This document shows positions 1-11,463 of a stretch of 64,000 nucleotides of DNA, piece by piece. Source of the DNA: Armadillidium nasatum (taxonomy: Eukaryota > Arthropoda > Malacostraca > Isopoda > Armadillidiidae); NCBI GenBank assembly GCA_009176605.1, contig SEYY01001231.1, positions 51,233 through 115,232 of the forward strand, written 5' to 3'. How positions within the stretch are numbered: the first letter of the stretch is position 1; each line of letters begins with the position of its first letter. The notes under the pieces are model-generated. The model saw only the letters and a list, made by a program, of their open reading frames with translations. It ran no database searches and was not told the DNA's origin. Position numbers and translations under genes: made by a program.

Positions 1-1465
1 GATGGCATTCCCCCTCGTGTTTTGAGGGAGTGTGCTTCCGAGTTAGCGTCTGTCCTCGTTCAGCTCTACTCCCTGCCTTAATACTAATACTTTCCTCTAT
101 GCTGGAAGCGTGAACCGATCCCGAAAAAAAGGTAGCCCCTCTGACCCTCCTAACTATCAACCTATAGCTCTCACTTGTGTTCTATCTAAAATTTTTGAAA
201 CTCTCCTAAACTCTCATTTCCTGGATCATTTGGAGTCTCATTCTCTTCTCTCAGATCACCAGTATGGCTTTCGACGCTCGAGGTCAACTGGTGACATACT
301 TTCCTATCTTACTGATCTATGGTCTTCTGCCCTTAGGGATTTCGGGGAGTCTTGTGTGGTGGCGCTTGACATATCCAAGGCTTTTGACCGGGTATGGCAT
401 GCGTCGCTGCTCTCCAAGCTCCCTTCCTTTGGGTTTCCTCCTTCCCTTTGCTTACTAATGTCTAGTTTTCTCTCAGATCGTTCCATTTCGGCACTTGTAG
501 ATGGAGCGACCTCTTCCTCTTTTTCTGTCAACTGTGGTGTTCCTCAAGGTTCAGTTTTATCTCCAACTTTATTCTTACTTTTCATTAACGATCTTCTCAA
601 CTGCACTTCTAACTCGGTTCACTCTTATGCTGACGGCTCAATTCTACATTCTTCTACTCATTTCAAATCTGCTCCCTCTTTTGCTTCTAGAGTTGCTTCT
701 CGTCTTCAACTTTCCGTTTCTATTCTTGCCGATCTGGATGGGATTTCCCGGTGGGGTCATAGCAACCTTGTGAAGTTCAACTCTTTAAAAACTCAACTTC
801 TTCACATCTCCCTCTCAAAAACACCTCCCAACTTTCCTATCCTCTTCGACGGCTCTCCCGTCTCACCTGTAAATAACATTAACATTCTTGGTCTAAACAT
901 AAACAATAAACTGTCTTGGAAACCACATATCACAATGGTTGCTAAAGCGGCCTCTAAGAAGCTGGGAGTTCTGTTCAGGTTGCGAGAATTTTTTTCTTCT
1001 GAGCAGTTACTCCAAATATATAAGGGTCTTATTCGCCCTTGTATGGAGTACTGCTCTCACATTTGGGGGGGCTCCGGCTCCTCCTCTCTTCTGGATAGGG
1101 TTGAGTCTAAAGCTAAAAGATTAATTAACTGTCCCCTACTTTCAAACTCTCTTGATCCCTTATCTCTGCGACGTGACGTTGGCGCACTTTCTCTTTTCTA
1201 TAGGTACTACAATGGCAGGTGCTCGAGGGAATTGGCCTCTCGCATTCCTCCACCGTTGCGTCGTCCTCGTTGCACAAGGGGTGCCCTGCTTTCGCACCAA
1301 TTTTGTGTGAATGTAGGAAATCCCAGGCTAGTCCGTTGTGGTGCCTCCTTCTTTCCAGCCACTTCTATTCTGTGGAACTCTCTACCATCTTCAATTTTTC
1401 CTACTGTATTTAATCTTCCACTCTTGAAGGTTTCCGTTTATGCCCACCTGAGGGATGTGCGTTAG
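1..1465 (+). pseudogene. Jockey/CR1-like LINE reverse transcriptase, 5'-truncated by the window edge
   Basis: This is the C-terminal part of a non-LTR retrotransposon ORF2, which copies element RNA at a nicked genomic target. The long open stretch (110-1465, about 451 residues) begins at a GTG that is not a true start. The first 109 bases encode the preceding residues in another frame, with a stop near 79 and a frameshift at the A run near 124-130. Visible RT motifs are YGFRRSRSTGD, VVALDISKAFDRVWH and GVPQGSVLSPTLF, followed by a conserved C-terminal region with CMEYCSHIWGG. The catalytic YADD box reads YADG (625-636), which should abolish polymerase activity. The 3' UTR (1466-1549) runs straight into a (TA)n array. 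Assignment to a non-LTR RT is secure from the motifs; the Jockey versus CR1 clade is uncertain. A related subfamily occurs at 35057-36601 and 44001-44441. Confidence 0.9.
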
Positions 1466-1542
1466 GTCTGTGTTTGAATGAGTTTTCTTCCCCCTTGTGT
1501 GTGCCCCCTCCTTGAAAAGGGCTCTGCCCGTGAGTGGTGGCG

Positions 1543-1550
1543 ACCTGTAA

Positions 1551-1639
<89 letters not shown>

Positions 1640-1650
1640 TATATACAGGT
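1543..1650. repeat. (TA)n array bounded by inverted ACCTGTA/TACAGGT
   Basis: A TA dinucleotide array with two phase slips follows the LINE 3' UTR. ACCTGTA on the left (1543-1549) is mirrored by TACAGGT on the right (1644-1650), so the whole 108-bp block is close to a perfect palindrome. Confidence 0.9.
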
Positions 1651-1891
1651 TATTAGGTTATATTATTATATACCCATTAAATTATATCAAACTAAAAAGT
1701 TTATTCACAATTCCAAATAAATCTCTACGCTGGTTTTATTTTTTTATATCAAACTCTTCGTTATATTCAATCTAATTTGAACTAGTTTCAATTTCTTAAG
1801 TACTAGTATCCACACTACAGGATTCACAAATAACAGGCTTTTAATTCTGGTTAATTTTATACAATTTACCTTAAAATTCCAAAATGCTCAA

Positions 1892-2130
1892 GTTTTAATC
1901 TCGGTAACAGAAGCAAGTGTTTATCTAATTTAGTTTTAATAACTCAAAAGATTTCTAATCTCAGTTCAACAGAGAAGTTGTTTTCTTATTTTAATCTCAA
2001 TGACTCAAAAGAGTTTTAATTTCAGTATCAGAAGACAAGTGCTTATCTAATTTAGTTTTAATAACTCAAGTGAGTTCTACTCTCAGTTCAACAGACAAGT
2101 TATCAAATTTAATCTCAATGACTCAAAAGA
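1892..2130. repeat. Tandem repeat, two units of about 120 bp
   Basis: Unit 1 (1892-2012, 121 bp) and unit 2 (2013-2130, 118 bp) both start GTTTTAAT and share the phrases TCTAATTTAGTTTTAATAAC and CTCAATGACTCAAAAGA. A partial third unit begins at 2131 and fades within about 40 bases. No coding potential is seen. Confidence 0.75.
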
Positions 2131-3966
2131 GTTTTAATCTCAATATCACTGTTTAACTTATTCAACAAATTTAAACCTCAATGTCAAAATACAATTTACT
2201 CAACAAGTTTTGTAACTACTAGGGTTTTTTCAAAATTAATTTAAATTACTCCACCAAACTTCTATATTCAATAACTTGGCTTAATAATTCTCAAGCTACT
2301 CAAAAGAATCCTATTTAGTAAAATAAGAACACTTCTAAAAACAAATATTCTCACTTGGAGAACATAAATTTACTTTCAAAATAATATATTTTGCTAAACT
2401 TACAATGTTATAATTTTCAGAAACTTTCCAATATTGTCAAAATACTTAATTTACAAAAGTTTCTAAAACCTCAACTAAGAGTAGAATTTTTACTCGACCT
2501 TTCGAGGACGAAGCCGTGAACACAGCGTTTTGGCTGTTCAAAAAGTTTCTAGACTGAATTCTGGCATCCTAGAAAGTTGCTATTTTTTAGCTTTTCCCTA
2601 AGATTTTTTTTAAAAAATCTCTTTTATCCCTTGATTTTCTGACACCTTTCCAGATTGTTCCTTTTATTTACCTTTCGTATGGTCGCCGCCAATTTGCTTT
2701 TTCCACCTTTTCACTTTAATTTTTAATTTCTGATTTTCCTTATATTTCTTCTAGATTTTCATCTTTTTCACGATGTTTATTGAATTTGGGAATCAAACTA
2801 TACATATGCTTGACATTTCTTTCTTGATTTTATACAATTTTCATGATTTCCTGAGCGTTTGAACTTGTAAACCTAATTTTGGCCATATTCTAAACCAAAT
2901 TTACTCCTTGTTTCTTTCATGCCTGACTCTCTCCTTATTATTCTTATTGACTTTCCTACCTATCTCTTATATTTCTTTGTACTTTATACATCTTCCTAGC
3001 TGTTTTATTCATATCCTAGACTTAGAATTTTTCTTAGCCTGCTGTTTTTTACATTCCTTTATTCACAGTTACCAACTCTTCCAGATTTATATTTCTTTTC
3101 TCACCTCCATCATAATCCAAACTTCTGTCATATTTCTACATTAGGGTTAGGGAGGCTTCTACTACATTGTGTCTTTTTTGATTAATTATACTCTTATTAG
3201 TGAAAGATAATTGTCCAGACATGAGTAGATTAATTATTAACTGCAGTGGTAATATCCACTCCTATCAACGTCAAAGGACTCAGCGACTAACATAACATCA
3301 AATTTAAGTATTAACTTGAATGGCTTAATTAAATACCATCGTTTAATGAGACATTTACTGTTAGTGGTAATTAAAAGACCATATTCTCTGTAATTTGAAG
3401 CTAATTGTTTTACTTTCATATACATATATACTGAATCAATAATCGTTCTTGTACTCATAATTGATAACTGTAAATAAATTTATCAATATTACATAAAAAC
3501 TTAAATTGATAATTTGAAAAAATAAAATCAAATAGCGTGTGTGAATCTTTGCATTTTTCCCAGCAGTTACTCACAGTAGCCTGAGGTTCGAACTCCTTAA
3601 TCTGTTTACTAAAACTGAAAATCAAATTTAATACGTACGGCAAGTCTAAAAGCAGACAGACTCAGTTGGAAACATACATTGAAATAACAATGACAAGGCA
3701 AACCGAGTCGCCCGTACATAAATAGCGACCTTGCCAGAATACTTGTGACGGATAATTTAATTATTTAGTGCATGTGTGGTTGAATCGGAGAAAGAAAGCC
3801 CCAGATAATACCGCGTACTGGAACAATCATTCTCTGTTAGAGTACCTCTAGATATTCCCTTCGCTAGGCGAGATTCTCCTCTCGGAGGGACCATTGAGGG
3901 TGAGGTGAAGAAATGGGTGATTGTTGCGGGTGAACTCGAAAGTAGACCTTCATCATGGGAGGGTAA
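2131..3966. other. AT-rich stretch without a recognisable gene
   Basis: Only short, low-complexity open frames occur here, such as the Leu/Phe-rich one at 2908-3144. The right part (about 3640-3966) could hold the LTR and leader of Gypsy element 1, but I find neither a primer-binding site nor a matching 3' LTR. A weak repeat related to 39600-39680 lies near 3640-3700. Confidence 0.5.
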
Positions 3967-5646
3967 ATGATTGTCTACCTTGAATTCCTTACAAGCGGGA
4001 TAGCTCAAACCCAGAGTGAAGCTGCAAAAGGACGCGCGGAACAAACGGCGGTTAAAGTAAGAGGTTCGGATAACGTGGCCTCTGCTTCGTCGACGTCCGG
4101 TTTTGACCCTAAAGTAAGGTTCCCTTTCGAAAATAATTCGAAAACTGAGGATCTTCTAGGTAACTTGCATCTTGAAACATCTTTAGAGGATGCTGCCACA
4201 GACGCACAATACAATAATTCACACGCCTATTGTGTCTTCACAGATTGGAAATGTTCACACTAATGCCGAGGACTTACAAAAAAGTTTTCACCTCTCCAGC
4301 TACGTCATCAGGTAATACGGGTAATCTGAACGGCTCAGAATATCGTTTTGATGCATTGGAGGCTAAAGTTGATTCCATATCTGTTAGTATTATTGCCGAA
4401 ATTCTAGAACAAGCTTATCGACCAAAAGCTATAAATCCTCCAAAATTCATCATTGGAGGTAATCAAAATATGAAGTCTTACTTCCTATAGGTTCCAGAAA
4501 TACTGTAATACCACCTATCCAGAACAACGTGAGGATTGGGTGTACGTCCTGGCTAGTTATTTGGAAGGACAGTACCTCGACCTATATCACCAGATTAACA
4601 ATGAGGCCGAGAAGGACTACTTATCTGTGAAGGCAGCTCCACTGAATTGGTGGGATTATGAACACCAGAAGAAAAAAGGCAACCCAGGATTTCATGCTGG
4701 CTAAGATGAAACCTGGCGAAAGTATTAACATATTAGCACTCAGATTGGAACAGCTGGCGAACGGAGCATATCCAGGTCTGATACTGAGAAACCATGAGAT
4801 GTTACGGCGCAATTTCTTGCATTGTTTGCCACATACTATCGAACAAAGGAAGCATGACTATATCCTCAATGTGGAAGGTACTACGGGCCAAAAGCTGACT
4901 TTTAATCAGATTGAGAGACTCGCTTGTCAACACCATCGCGAATGTGTAAATGAGCAGAGTTCTAGTTCAATTGAACCGGAGGTAATTGAGATTATTCAGG
5001 TGAAGTCTGATAATAGTAATTCCTCACAGCAGCGTACCTCAACTTGGATGATGTTGTGAAGCGTTGGTCGTCAAATAAACCAACCCGGCAAGTGGGAAAC
5101 AACGACTCCAAGGGTAATGATGATTCTTCACGGAGATCTCCGAAAAGGAATAGTGGTGGCAACTGGAATGACCAGACGGGTAATCGTTCTACTACCAATA
5201 ACAAAGGTAGTAAAGGTTCCAGAAATAGTCAAGAGTCTCGACAGATCTGTGATAATTGCTCGAAGGTTGGCCATGATGTGTTGACATGCTATGAGTTATT
5301 GGGTATTTGTTCCTATTGTAGTGAGGGTATTTGTTCCTATTGTAGTGAGCAAGGACATCATCGTTCTGAGTGTTTCCAGTTCAAGCAAAGACAACAGCAG
5401 CAAAGCACGCAACAGACACATACGCTTTCCTGTCCTTCCTGCAAAGGTAATCATTTTGGAAAGGATTGCCAATACTAGAGTAATTAGCCTTATAAGTCAG
5501 TGGGCAATACAAGCCAACTGGCTCCATTGCCTCAACATCAACCCAAAGAGTATTCTGCTCAAGGTGCACGTACTAAGGATAATAATCCATTTGCCTTTGA
5601 GTCAGAGGGAGCATGTGGAGGTAATAATAATACTCCTTTATACTAA
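3967..5646 (+). pseudogene. Gypsy element 1 gag (capsid and nucleocapsid), broken
   Basis: Gag builds the virus-like particle of a Ty3/Gypsy retrotransposon. The reading frame is spread over several frames: N-terminal segments at 3967-4263 and 4230-4490, a capsid-like segment near 4490-5060 (phrases SYLEGQYLDLY, LALRLEQLANGAYPG), and a nucleocapsid at 5044-5478. The nucleocapsid has CX2CX4HX4C-type knuckles (CDNCSKVGHDVLTC, CSYCSEQGHHRSEC, CPSCKGNHFGKDC). It aligns by eye with gag of element 4 (57396-59170), including the GICSYC motif. The nucleocapsid frame meets a stop at 5476 but then stays open to a TAA at 5644-5646, the natural gag end next to the frameshift cassette. A perfect 24-bp tandem duplication adds GICSYCSE (5302-5349). 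Confidence 0.8.
5302..5349 (+). repeat. 24-bp tandem duplication inside a zinc knuckle
   Basis: Units 5302-5325 and 5326-5349 are identical and in frame. They duplicate eight residues (GICSYCSE), giving an extra CX2C pair without its His/Cys partner. Confidence 0.95.
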
Positions 5647-5999
5647 TGTACTCCGTGGTCATGGGTCTCGCCACGGAGAATTGTCATGATCAGGTCCCTG
5701 AAATGACAAAAGAAAACCTGACCTCTAATCTGATTATCAATGTTAATTAAAGCAAAGTTGATAGTCAACCTCTCTGTGTCGACGTCTGTTGTAGGTTATC
5801 CATTTAATATCTATGATTGTCTCGTAGATAATGTTACGTGTATAAATTTGATAAAAAACATCAGTTGTTAATCATCCAGCAAAAATTACAAAACACTCCT
5901 CAGCTGTCGAAATAATCTCGGGGGTCGGCAATGCTCAAATTCCTATCTCCAATTACGAAAGCATTGGACATCGTTCTTGTCCCGGTTTCGTGATCGAGA
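5621..5999 (+). repeat. Direct repeat copy A: frameshift cassette plus protease segment
   Basis: This 379-bp segment recurs at 7990-8369 with roughly a dozen differences. It starts just before the frameshift heptamer and ends within the protease domain. Confidence 0.95.
5637..5678 (+). promoter_or_regulatory. Ribosomal -1 frameshift cassette, element 1 (decayed heptamer)
   Basis: TTTATAC (5637-5643) occupies the slippery site, followed by a 7-nt spacer that contains the gag stop TAA. A perfect 8-bp hairpin follows: CTCCGTGG (5651-5658), 12-nt loop, CCACGGAG (5671-5678). The pol frame is -1 to gag. The heptamer probably decayed from TTTAAAC, which is intact in the duplicate at 8006 and in element 4 at 59161. 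Confidence 0.8.
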
Positions 6000-7974
6000 A
6001 TGATGAGTTTTATATTGTTCCTTCCTACTTAATATATCCGTTGGTACTTGGAATGACTCTCCTTAAAATATAATCTCTTACCAGATATGTCTTCATATCA
6101 GTTGCTTCATCGGGAAAGTAATTCGTTCAATGTCGTGGTCACTGATTCGAATAAGGATTTTCAACCCATGAGCGTTTGTACTAGCGGTAATCTGGAATTA
6201 GGTGGAAATCGACGCAAGGTTGTTCCTATTGACCTTTGCAATTTTTCGTATTCCTTCGATACTTTTTTCTTAGAAAGAAGGGATAATAACGGTCTGGAGG
6301 CACTTCCTGGCATTCTATCAGGAACTGGATTGGTAATCGCCTATGGAATTATAGCGAATCCAGTAGGTTTATTCCTATATGTTATTTTTTGAGTTCGGCT
6401 TTGCCTGTCTCGGAAGTCGAGTCTGTAAAGATTGGTAATATCAATACTGATCAATCATTGTCAGTCCTACCTTCTGAGTATTGAATGAGGGAACAGATAA
6501 TCAAGAAATTTCAATTTGGAGATAATCTTTTGGATCACGTTCGGAAGTCTATGTTAATCAATCTGCTTCGTAAATATTCAAACGTTCTGAGTACTGGATA
6601 TGATGATGATGTCGGCTGCGCGAATAATGTCAAGTATCACATCGAACTAGCAACCGAGACCCATCCATGCTACTGTGCGTCAGTTTCAAGGACCTCTATC
6701 CCAAACAAACTGAGAAGCAGTGCATCGAGCTGGAGGAAGCAGATATTATCAGGAAAAGTTATTTTCCGTATTCAGCTCCAGTTGCTCCAGTACACAAGCC
6801 AGATTGTAGTTTGAGGGTTTGTTTGGTCTACCGTTGCCTGAACAAATATGAAAAGAATGACGCTTTTCCATTGCCCAATTTAATTGATTCCATATAACAT
6901 TGCCGGATCTAGGTCTTTTACTATCATAGATCTAGTTCGAGGGTACTATCAAATCGAAATGGCAGAAGATAGCGTGGAGAAGACAGCTTTTTCTACTCTA
7001 TCTCATTAAGAGTTCCTTCGTATGCCCTTTGGCGTAAAGGGAGGTCCGGCAACATTTCAACGAGGTATGATGCTCCTTTTGTCAGGTATTAATTGGTCCA
7101 AGGTAATGGTTTATCTGGACGACATAATCATTAGATTCGCCATGTTTGAAGAGCATTTGGGTACTTTGGAGAAAGTATTGCACGCATTGCAAAAGAATGG
7201 TTTTAAACTTAAGCTGAAGGAAAATAAGTTATGTTGAGAATCTGTGGAGTTCTTAGGTCACCATATCAGTAGGCAAGGTATTCTTCCCTTAGAAAAGAAC
7301 ATTTCCGGAGCAATTAATTTTACCAAACTTACCACGGTTAAGCAACTACGACAGTTCTTGTGGATGGTTAATTTTTACCATCGTCATATTCCCGTGCTCG
7401 TCCATCGCTAAACGACTATCTTGACAGACCAAAGGTAGGGTAATTCATTGGATATCTGAGTGCCAGACTGCCTCTGAAAAATTAAAAGCTACTCTAGTAA
7501 GCCCTACACCTTTAGTATTCCCCGATTATCGAGACGAGGCAACACCTTTAGAGCTCCATGTAGACGCCTCGGATACCAGGTCATGGGTGATGCTTGCTCA
7601 AGGCAAAGGTGGCAATATTAAGCCCATAGCTTTCAACTCTATAACTTTTTCAAGTACGCAACAGCGATATTCTACGATTGAGAGAACTCGCTGCGTTGCG
7701 ATGGGAAGTCAAATCTTTGCGACCTTTCTTGTGTAATAACAAGAAATTTATTATCTACAGTGAACATGAACCTCTGCAACATCTCCACATGCCTGCAATC
7801 GATGGGCGAATCGCACGAACACTGGATGAATTATGTAATTACAACTTTGAAGTTAGGCATATCAGCAGTCGTAAGAATGTTGACGCTGATGCTCTTTCGC
7901 GTTTCCCTATTCCGACGAACCTGAGTGTCGATGAGATACGAGGTCAGGGATTCAATGAACTCTCGACCTACTAA
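5637..7974 (+). pseudogene. Gypsy element 1 pol: protease, reverse transcriptase, RNase H
   Basis: The polyprotein is read across many frameshifts. Protease: the active-site region (about 5810-5850) reads LVDNVTCINLI where element 4 has MIDTGAGISLV, so the DTG triad is lost; ISGVGNAQIPI and LVLGMTLL follow. RT: a palm segment near 6667-6897, a broken segment 6900-7020, then 7022-7237 with MPFGVKGGPATFQRGMM and the catalytic VYLDDIII. The RT tail follows with FLGHHISRQGILPLEKN. RNase H (about 7545-7974) has LHVDASD, an ERELAAL-like block broken at 7680, and DADALSRFPIP at its end. Domain order is that of Ty3/Gypsy elements. It is followed by a duplicated protease segment instead of going directly to integrase. 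Confidence 0.85.
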
Positions 7975-7989
7975 ACCAGAGAGGTATAA

Positions 7990-8369
7990 GTAATAATAAT
8001 ACTCCTTTAAACTAATGTACTCCGTGGTCATGGGTCTCGTCACGGAGAATTGTCATGGTCAGGTCCCTGAAATGACAAAAGAAAACCTGACCTCTAATCT
8101 GATTATCAATGTTAATTAAAGCAAAGTTGATAGTCAACCTCTCTGTATCGACGTTTCTGTTGTAGGTTATCCATTTAATATCTATGATTATCTCGTAGAT
8201 AATGTTACGTGTATAAATTTGATAAAAAACATCAGTTGTTAATCATCCAGCAAAAATTACAAAACACTCCTCAGTTGTCGAAATAATCTGGGGGATCGGC
8301 AATGCTCAAATTCCTATCTCCAATTACGAAAGCATTGGACATCGTTCTTGTAGCGGTTTCGTGATCGAA
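7990..8369 (+). repeat. Direct repeat copy B, inserted between RNase H and integrase
   Basis: Copy B carries the frameshift cassette and the N-terminal two thirds of the protease region, as copy A does. It sits a few bases after the end of RNase H. It lacks TG...CA ends, so it is not an LTR. Confidence 0.95.
8006..8047 (+). promoter_or_regulatory. Duplicate frameshift cassette with intact heptamer
   Basis: TTTAAAC (8006-8012), 7-nt spacer, then CTCCGTGG (8020-8027), 12-nt loop and TCACGGAG (8040-8047). One stem pair is G-T here. No open gag frame feeds into it, so it cannot work in its present place. Confidence 0.7.
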
Positions 8370-10079
8370 AGTACTAGGCGGAAGTAATTCCCATTTTCGC
8401 TGTTTGCGTTATGGATGAGGGGAAATGAAGATTTTCAAGAAGACGTGCGCGAATGAGTAATTGATGAATTAAGAATCCGCAACAACATAAATTGCGCGAA
8501 CGAAATTTATGAAAAATTTAAAGTTAATACGACTACCCGGTCAAATGCCAACTCCCGGGGCCATTCAGGTATTTTCAAATTTAACGAAAACAAAAATAAG
8601 TGTGTATTTTGAGAATGGTACTTCTTTAACATATGATGATAATAATTATCTCAGTAAATGTTAAATTAGATGTCTCTCGGGGGTTCATTATAATTTACTT
8701 AAACCTATACTCAGAAACTCTTTAGTTAAAGAGGAAGTAATTAAAGTTAATCTAGTTATGATAAACCACCTGGTACCTAAGACCATTAAATATCACCCGA
8801 TTCCCAAATCAGTATAGATGTAATCAATGACGTTGTTTAGTGACACGGTACTAATGAGGTTAATTAAAGGTATTACTAAGCAGATTCAAATTTCTCAGTG
8901 GCATAAATCTTTGGTAATCTTTAAAGATTTAAAAATGTCCTTGAAGACAGTAACAGTATATTTATAAAAAATCGAATAACACTTCTAGATTTGTAATTTC
9001 TATGCCTTTACTTATAGCAGTTGCTTCGCAACTTCATTGCGATTATGGTCATCTGGGTCGTAAGAAGTTAATTCCGTTAATTTAAATAAAATTGTGGCAT
9101 CCACGTGTTAGTCTTGTAGTTTCCGACATATGTCGATGTTGCAAAAAATGTCAAATGTTAAAAGTTAATCCCAATGTAATTAAGCCTCCATTACTTAAAA
9201 TCACCGCTGCATATCCATTTGATTTGCTAAAACAATTAAAAATAATTCCTATTGTGTTAGAAGCTATAGATCATTTTTCCAAATTTATTTTTGTAGCTCC
9301 CTCACACAGCAAAACAGGTATTTGTGTGGCCGATTCTTAAATATAAAATATTGCCAGTTTTACCGCTAACCCCTAATCGTCTGTTGAGTGAACGAGGATT
9401 AGAATTTGTGGGTAATGCATTTGAAGAGGCACTCAGTGATTTTAGTTTACCACATATGTTAATCGCTAGTCACATGCCCCAGTGTAATGGTGTTACTGAG
9501 CGTGTAAATCGAATGTTTTTACAACATTTTGGGATGCGTGCACATGATAATCCCACCTCTTGGGATAATAAACTTCCACAAGCAGCTACCATTTATAATA
9601 ATACATGGCATTCTGCCATAGTCAACTCCAAGAGACATGTAATTAAAAAATGCTCATGATTTCAGTGGTAATTTCTTGCTTATAGTTTTGGTGTGAACCA
9701 TCAAATCAGTTTTGTCCTTATAAAACTGGGGATAAGGATGCTTACAAGAAACCTTCCTGGTAATCTCAAATATAAAGTTCAAATTACCCTATTCGGAGCC
9801 TTTTATAACTACTAAAGCTTGCCTAATTCATTGTGCTATCATATAGAGCGTATTCTGGCACATCCTGATAGCCATACAATTCAAGCGCACTTCTCTCAGT
9901 TAAGACCTTGGATAGATATATCTAGTTATCTTTGTAAGAACGATTCATATCGAAAGTTGTTTTTAGAAAGCAACGATGAGGTAATAGGTGATTCGGTGGA
10001 TATAGGATCAAAGGATGGGGTTGTGTTGGGTAATAGTTACGATTCTTTGGTGGTGGAAGGAGAAATTTTTTTAGGATAA
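8370..10079 (+). pseudogene. Gypsy element 1 integrase, broken
   Basis: Integrase inserts element cDNA into the genome. After a degenerate linker (8370-8990) the HHCC zinc-binding domain is recognisable around 9000-9170 (LHCDYGHLG, then CRCCKKC). The catalytic core is split across 9092-9340 and 9324-9659: AIDHFSKFIFVAP holds the first Asp, SERGLEFVGNAF has Glu at the usual second Asp (normally a SDRGxEF type), and GVTERVNRMF holds the third acidic residue. A C-terminal segment lies at 9819-10079 (IERILAHPDSHTIQAHFSQL). Stops, frameshifts and the Asp loss make it inactive. It shares orientation with the upstream pol, and I take it as the same element. Confidence 0.8.
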
Positions 10080-10833
10080 TTTGATTAGCCCATATTAATT
10101 TAACCCACTTGAATTGGGACTTTTCAAAAATGAGTCAAAACTAGAAAATGATTTTTTAGTTTTTTTCCCTAGAAATGCAGGTTCTGTTAGCAATTTAAAT
10201 AAAACCTTTGGTATTCACAGCCAAATTGATAAATTAGACTCTTCTATATTAAGAAATAATCGCATAAGTTCGGTAGCTAAGGGTAATATGGGTCAAGCAA
10301 TAATTGATGTCTTCCTTAACAGAAGGGAATTAATTTAGTAATTCAAGGCAGGGCAGTATTAATTTGTCTCGAGTGAACTCTGGGAGAAGTATTGCCTACC
10401 GTATTGGAACTTTTTCAATCATCTGTCTGAGTCGCGATTGGTAATCCCATTTTCCGCGTTGGCTCAATCAGCTTCTCCTCTGCAAACGCAACGACTCTCT
10501 GTTCAACTTCCTTTTGTAAAAGTAAATCCACCTCAAACGTCGATTACTCAATTAATAATTTCTTTGATAATACCTCCCCTATTTCTGAGATGTCTAGTAA
10601 TACAGTTAGTTATGTTTTTATAGGATGCTTTTTAGAATCCATGGAACAAAGCACATCATTCGATAGTTCCCTGGGTGTTCGGGAGTTATTTTAAACAGGT
10701 TCCTCATAAAACTTAAATTTAAATAATCTATTTGAATCTGTTACCAGTGGTAGTTTAGAGGGCTTTTCATCCACTATTCGAGCCATAGTAGATAATAGCT
10801 CTCATATCTGCAACTTGGGGATAAACTTAAATG
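10080..10833 (+). other. Unassigned region downstream of integrase
   Basis: A 74-residue open frame (10114-10338) and a shorter one (10438-10623) have no family I recognise. They may belong to the 3' part of Gypsy element 1. The region ends at the target duplication of the hAT-type MITE. Confidence 0.4.
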
Positions 10834-11455
10834 AAGGGTTGGTGATTTTTTTGATTTTTTTGATTTTTCTGATTTTTTTGATTTTTTTAAAAAATAATAA
10901 AACTGTTTTTTTTATATTTGTTTTATTTTGTTATATTTTTTGATACATAATGATATAACAAATATATTAGTTCCTTCTTACTGTGTTAAAAAACTTTAAA
11001 GTAGTTTATATATTAGAAATATAACTTCCTTAATATTTGGTTCAAGATTTCAAATAGGGTAATACAAGAATCTGATCTTCATTAATATAATTTATCCAAT
11101 ATAGAACTGTTAGAGTTTAGAATTCCTAATATATATTCAATCAAATTCTTCAACAAAATTTTATTGAAGATTTAATATTTTACCCTATTTGAAATCTTGA
11201 ACCAAATATTAAGGAAGTTATATTTCTAATATATATAAACTACTTTAAAGTTTTTTAACACAGTAAGAAGGAACTAATATATCTGTTATATCATTATGTA
11301 TCAAAAAATATGACAAAATAAAACAAATAAAAAAAAAAGTTTTATTATTTTAAAAAAAAATCAAAAAAATCAAAAAAATCATGATTTTTTCATAAAAAAA
11401 TCAATTGATTTAATCAACTGATTAAATCAATTTGATTTAATCAATGCCAACCCTG
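10834..11455. mobile_element. hAT-type MITE with long inverted arms
   Basis: This 622-bp non-autonomous element is flanked by a perfect 8-bp target duplication CTTAAATG (10826-10833 and 11456-11463), the size typical of hAT transposition. Its tips are AAGGGTTGG and CCAACCCTG. Inside, two arms of more than 200 bp (about 10840-11068 and 11170-11385) are reverse complements, sharing for example AACTTCCTTAATATTTGGTT and its complement. GATTTTTTT words line the left end and TGATTTAATCAA words the right. There is no coding capacity. Confidence 0.85.
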
Positions 11456-11463
11456 CTTAAATG

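Noticed and set aside
2908-3144. A small membrane protein
   Set aside because: Leu/Phe/Ser richness reflects T-rich DNA; no start context, homology or neighbours support it.
3455-3643. A short exon-like piece between a TTTCAG acceptor and a GTGAGT donor on the minus strand near 3564-3605
   Set aside because: Only about 40 nt, too short to support without transcripts.
5621-8369. The 379-bp direct repeat as a pair of LTRs
   Set aside because: It lacks TG...CA ends, contains protease-coding sequence and the gag/pol frameshift signal, and lies inside the element.
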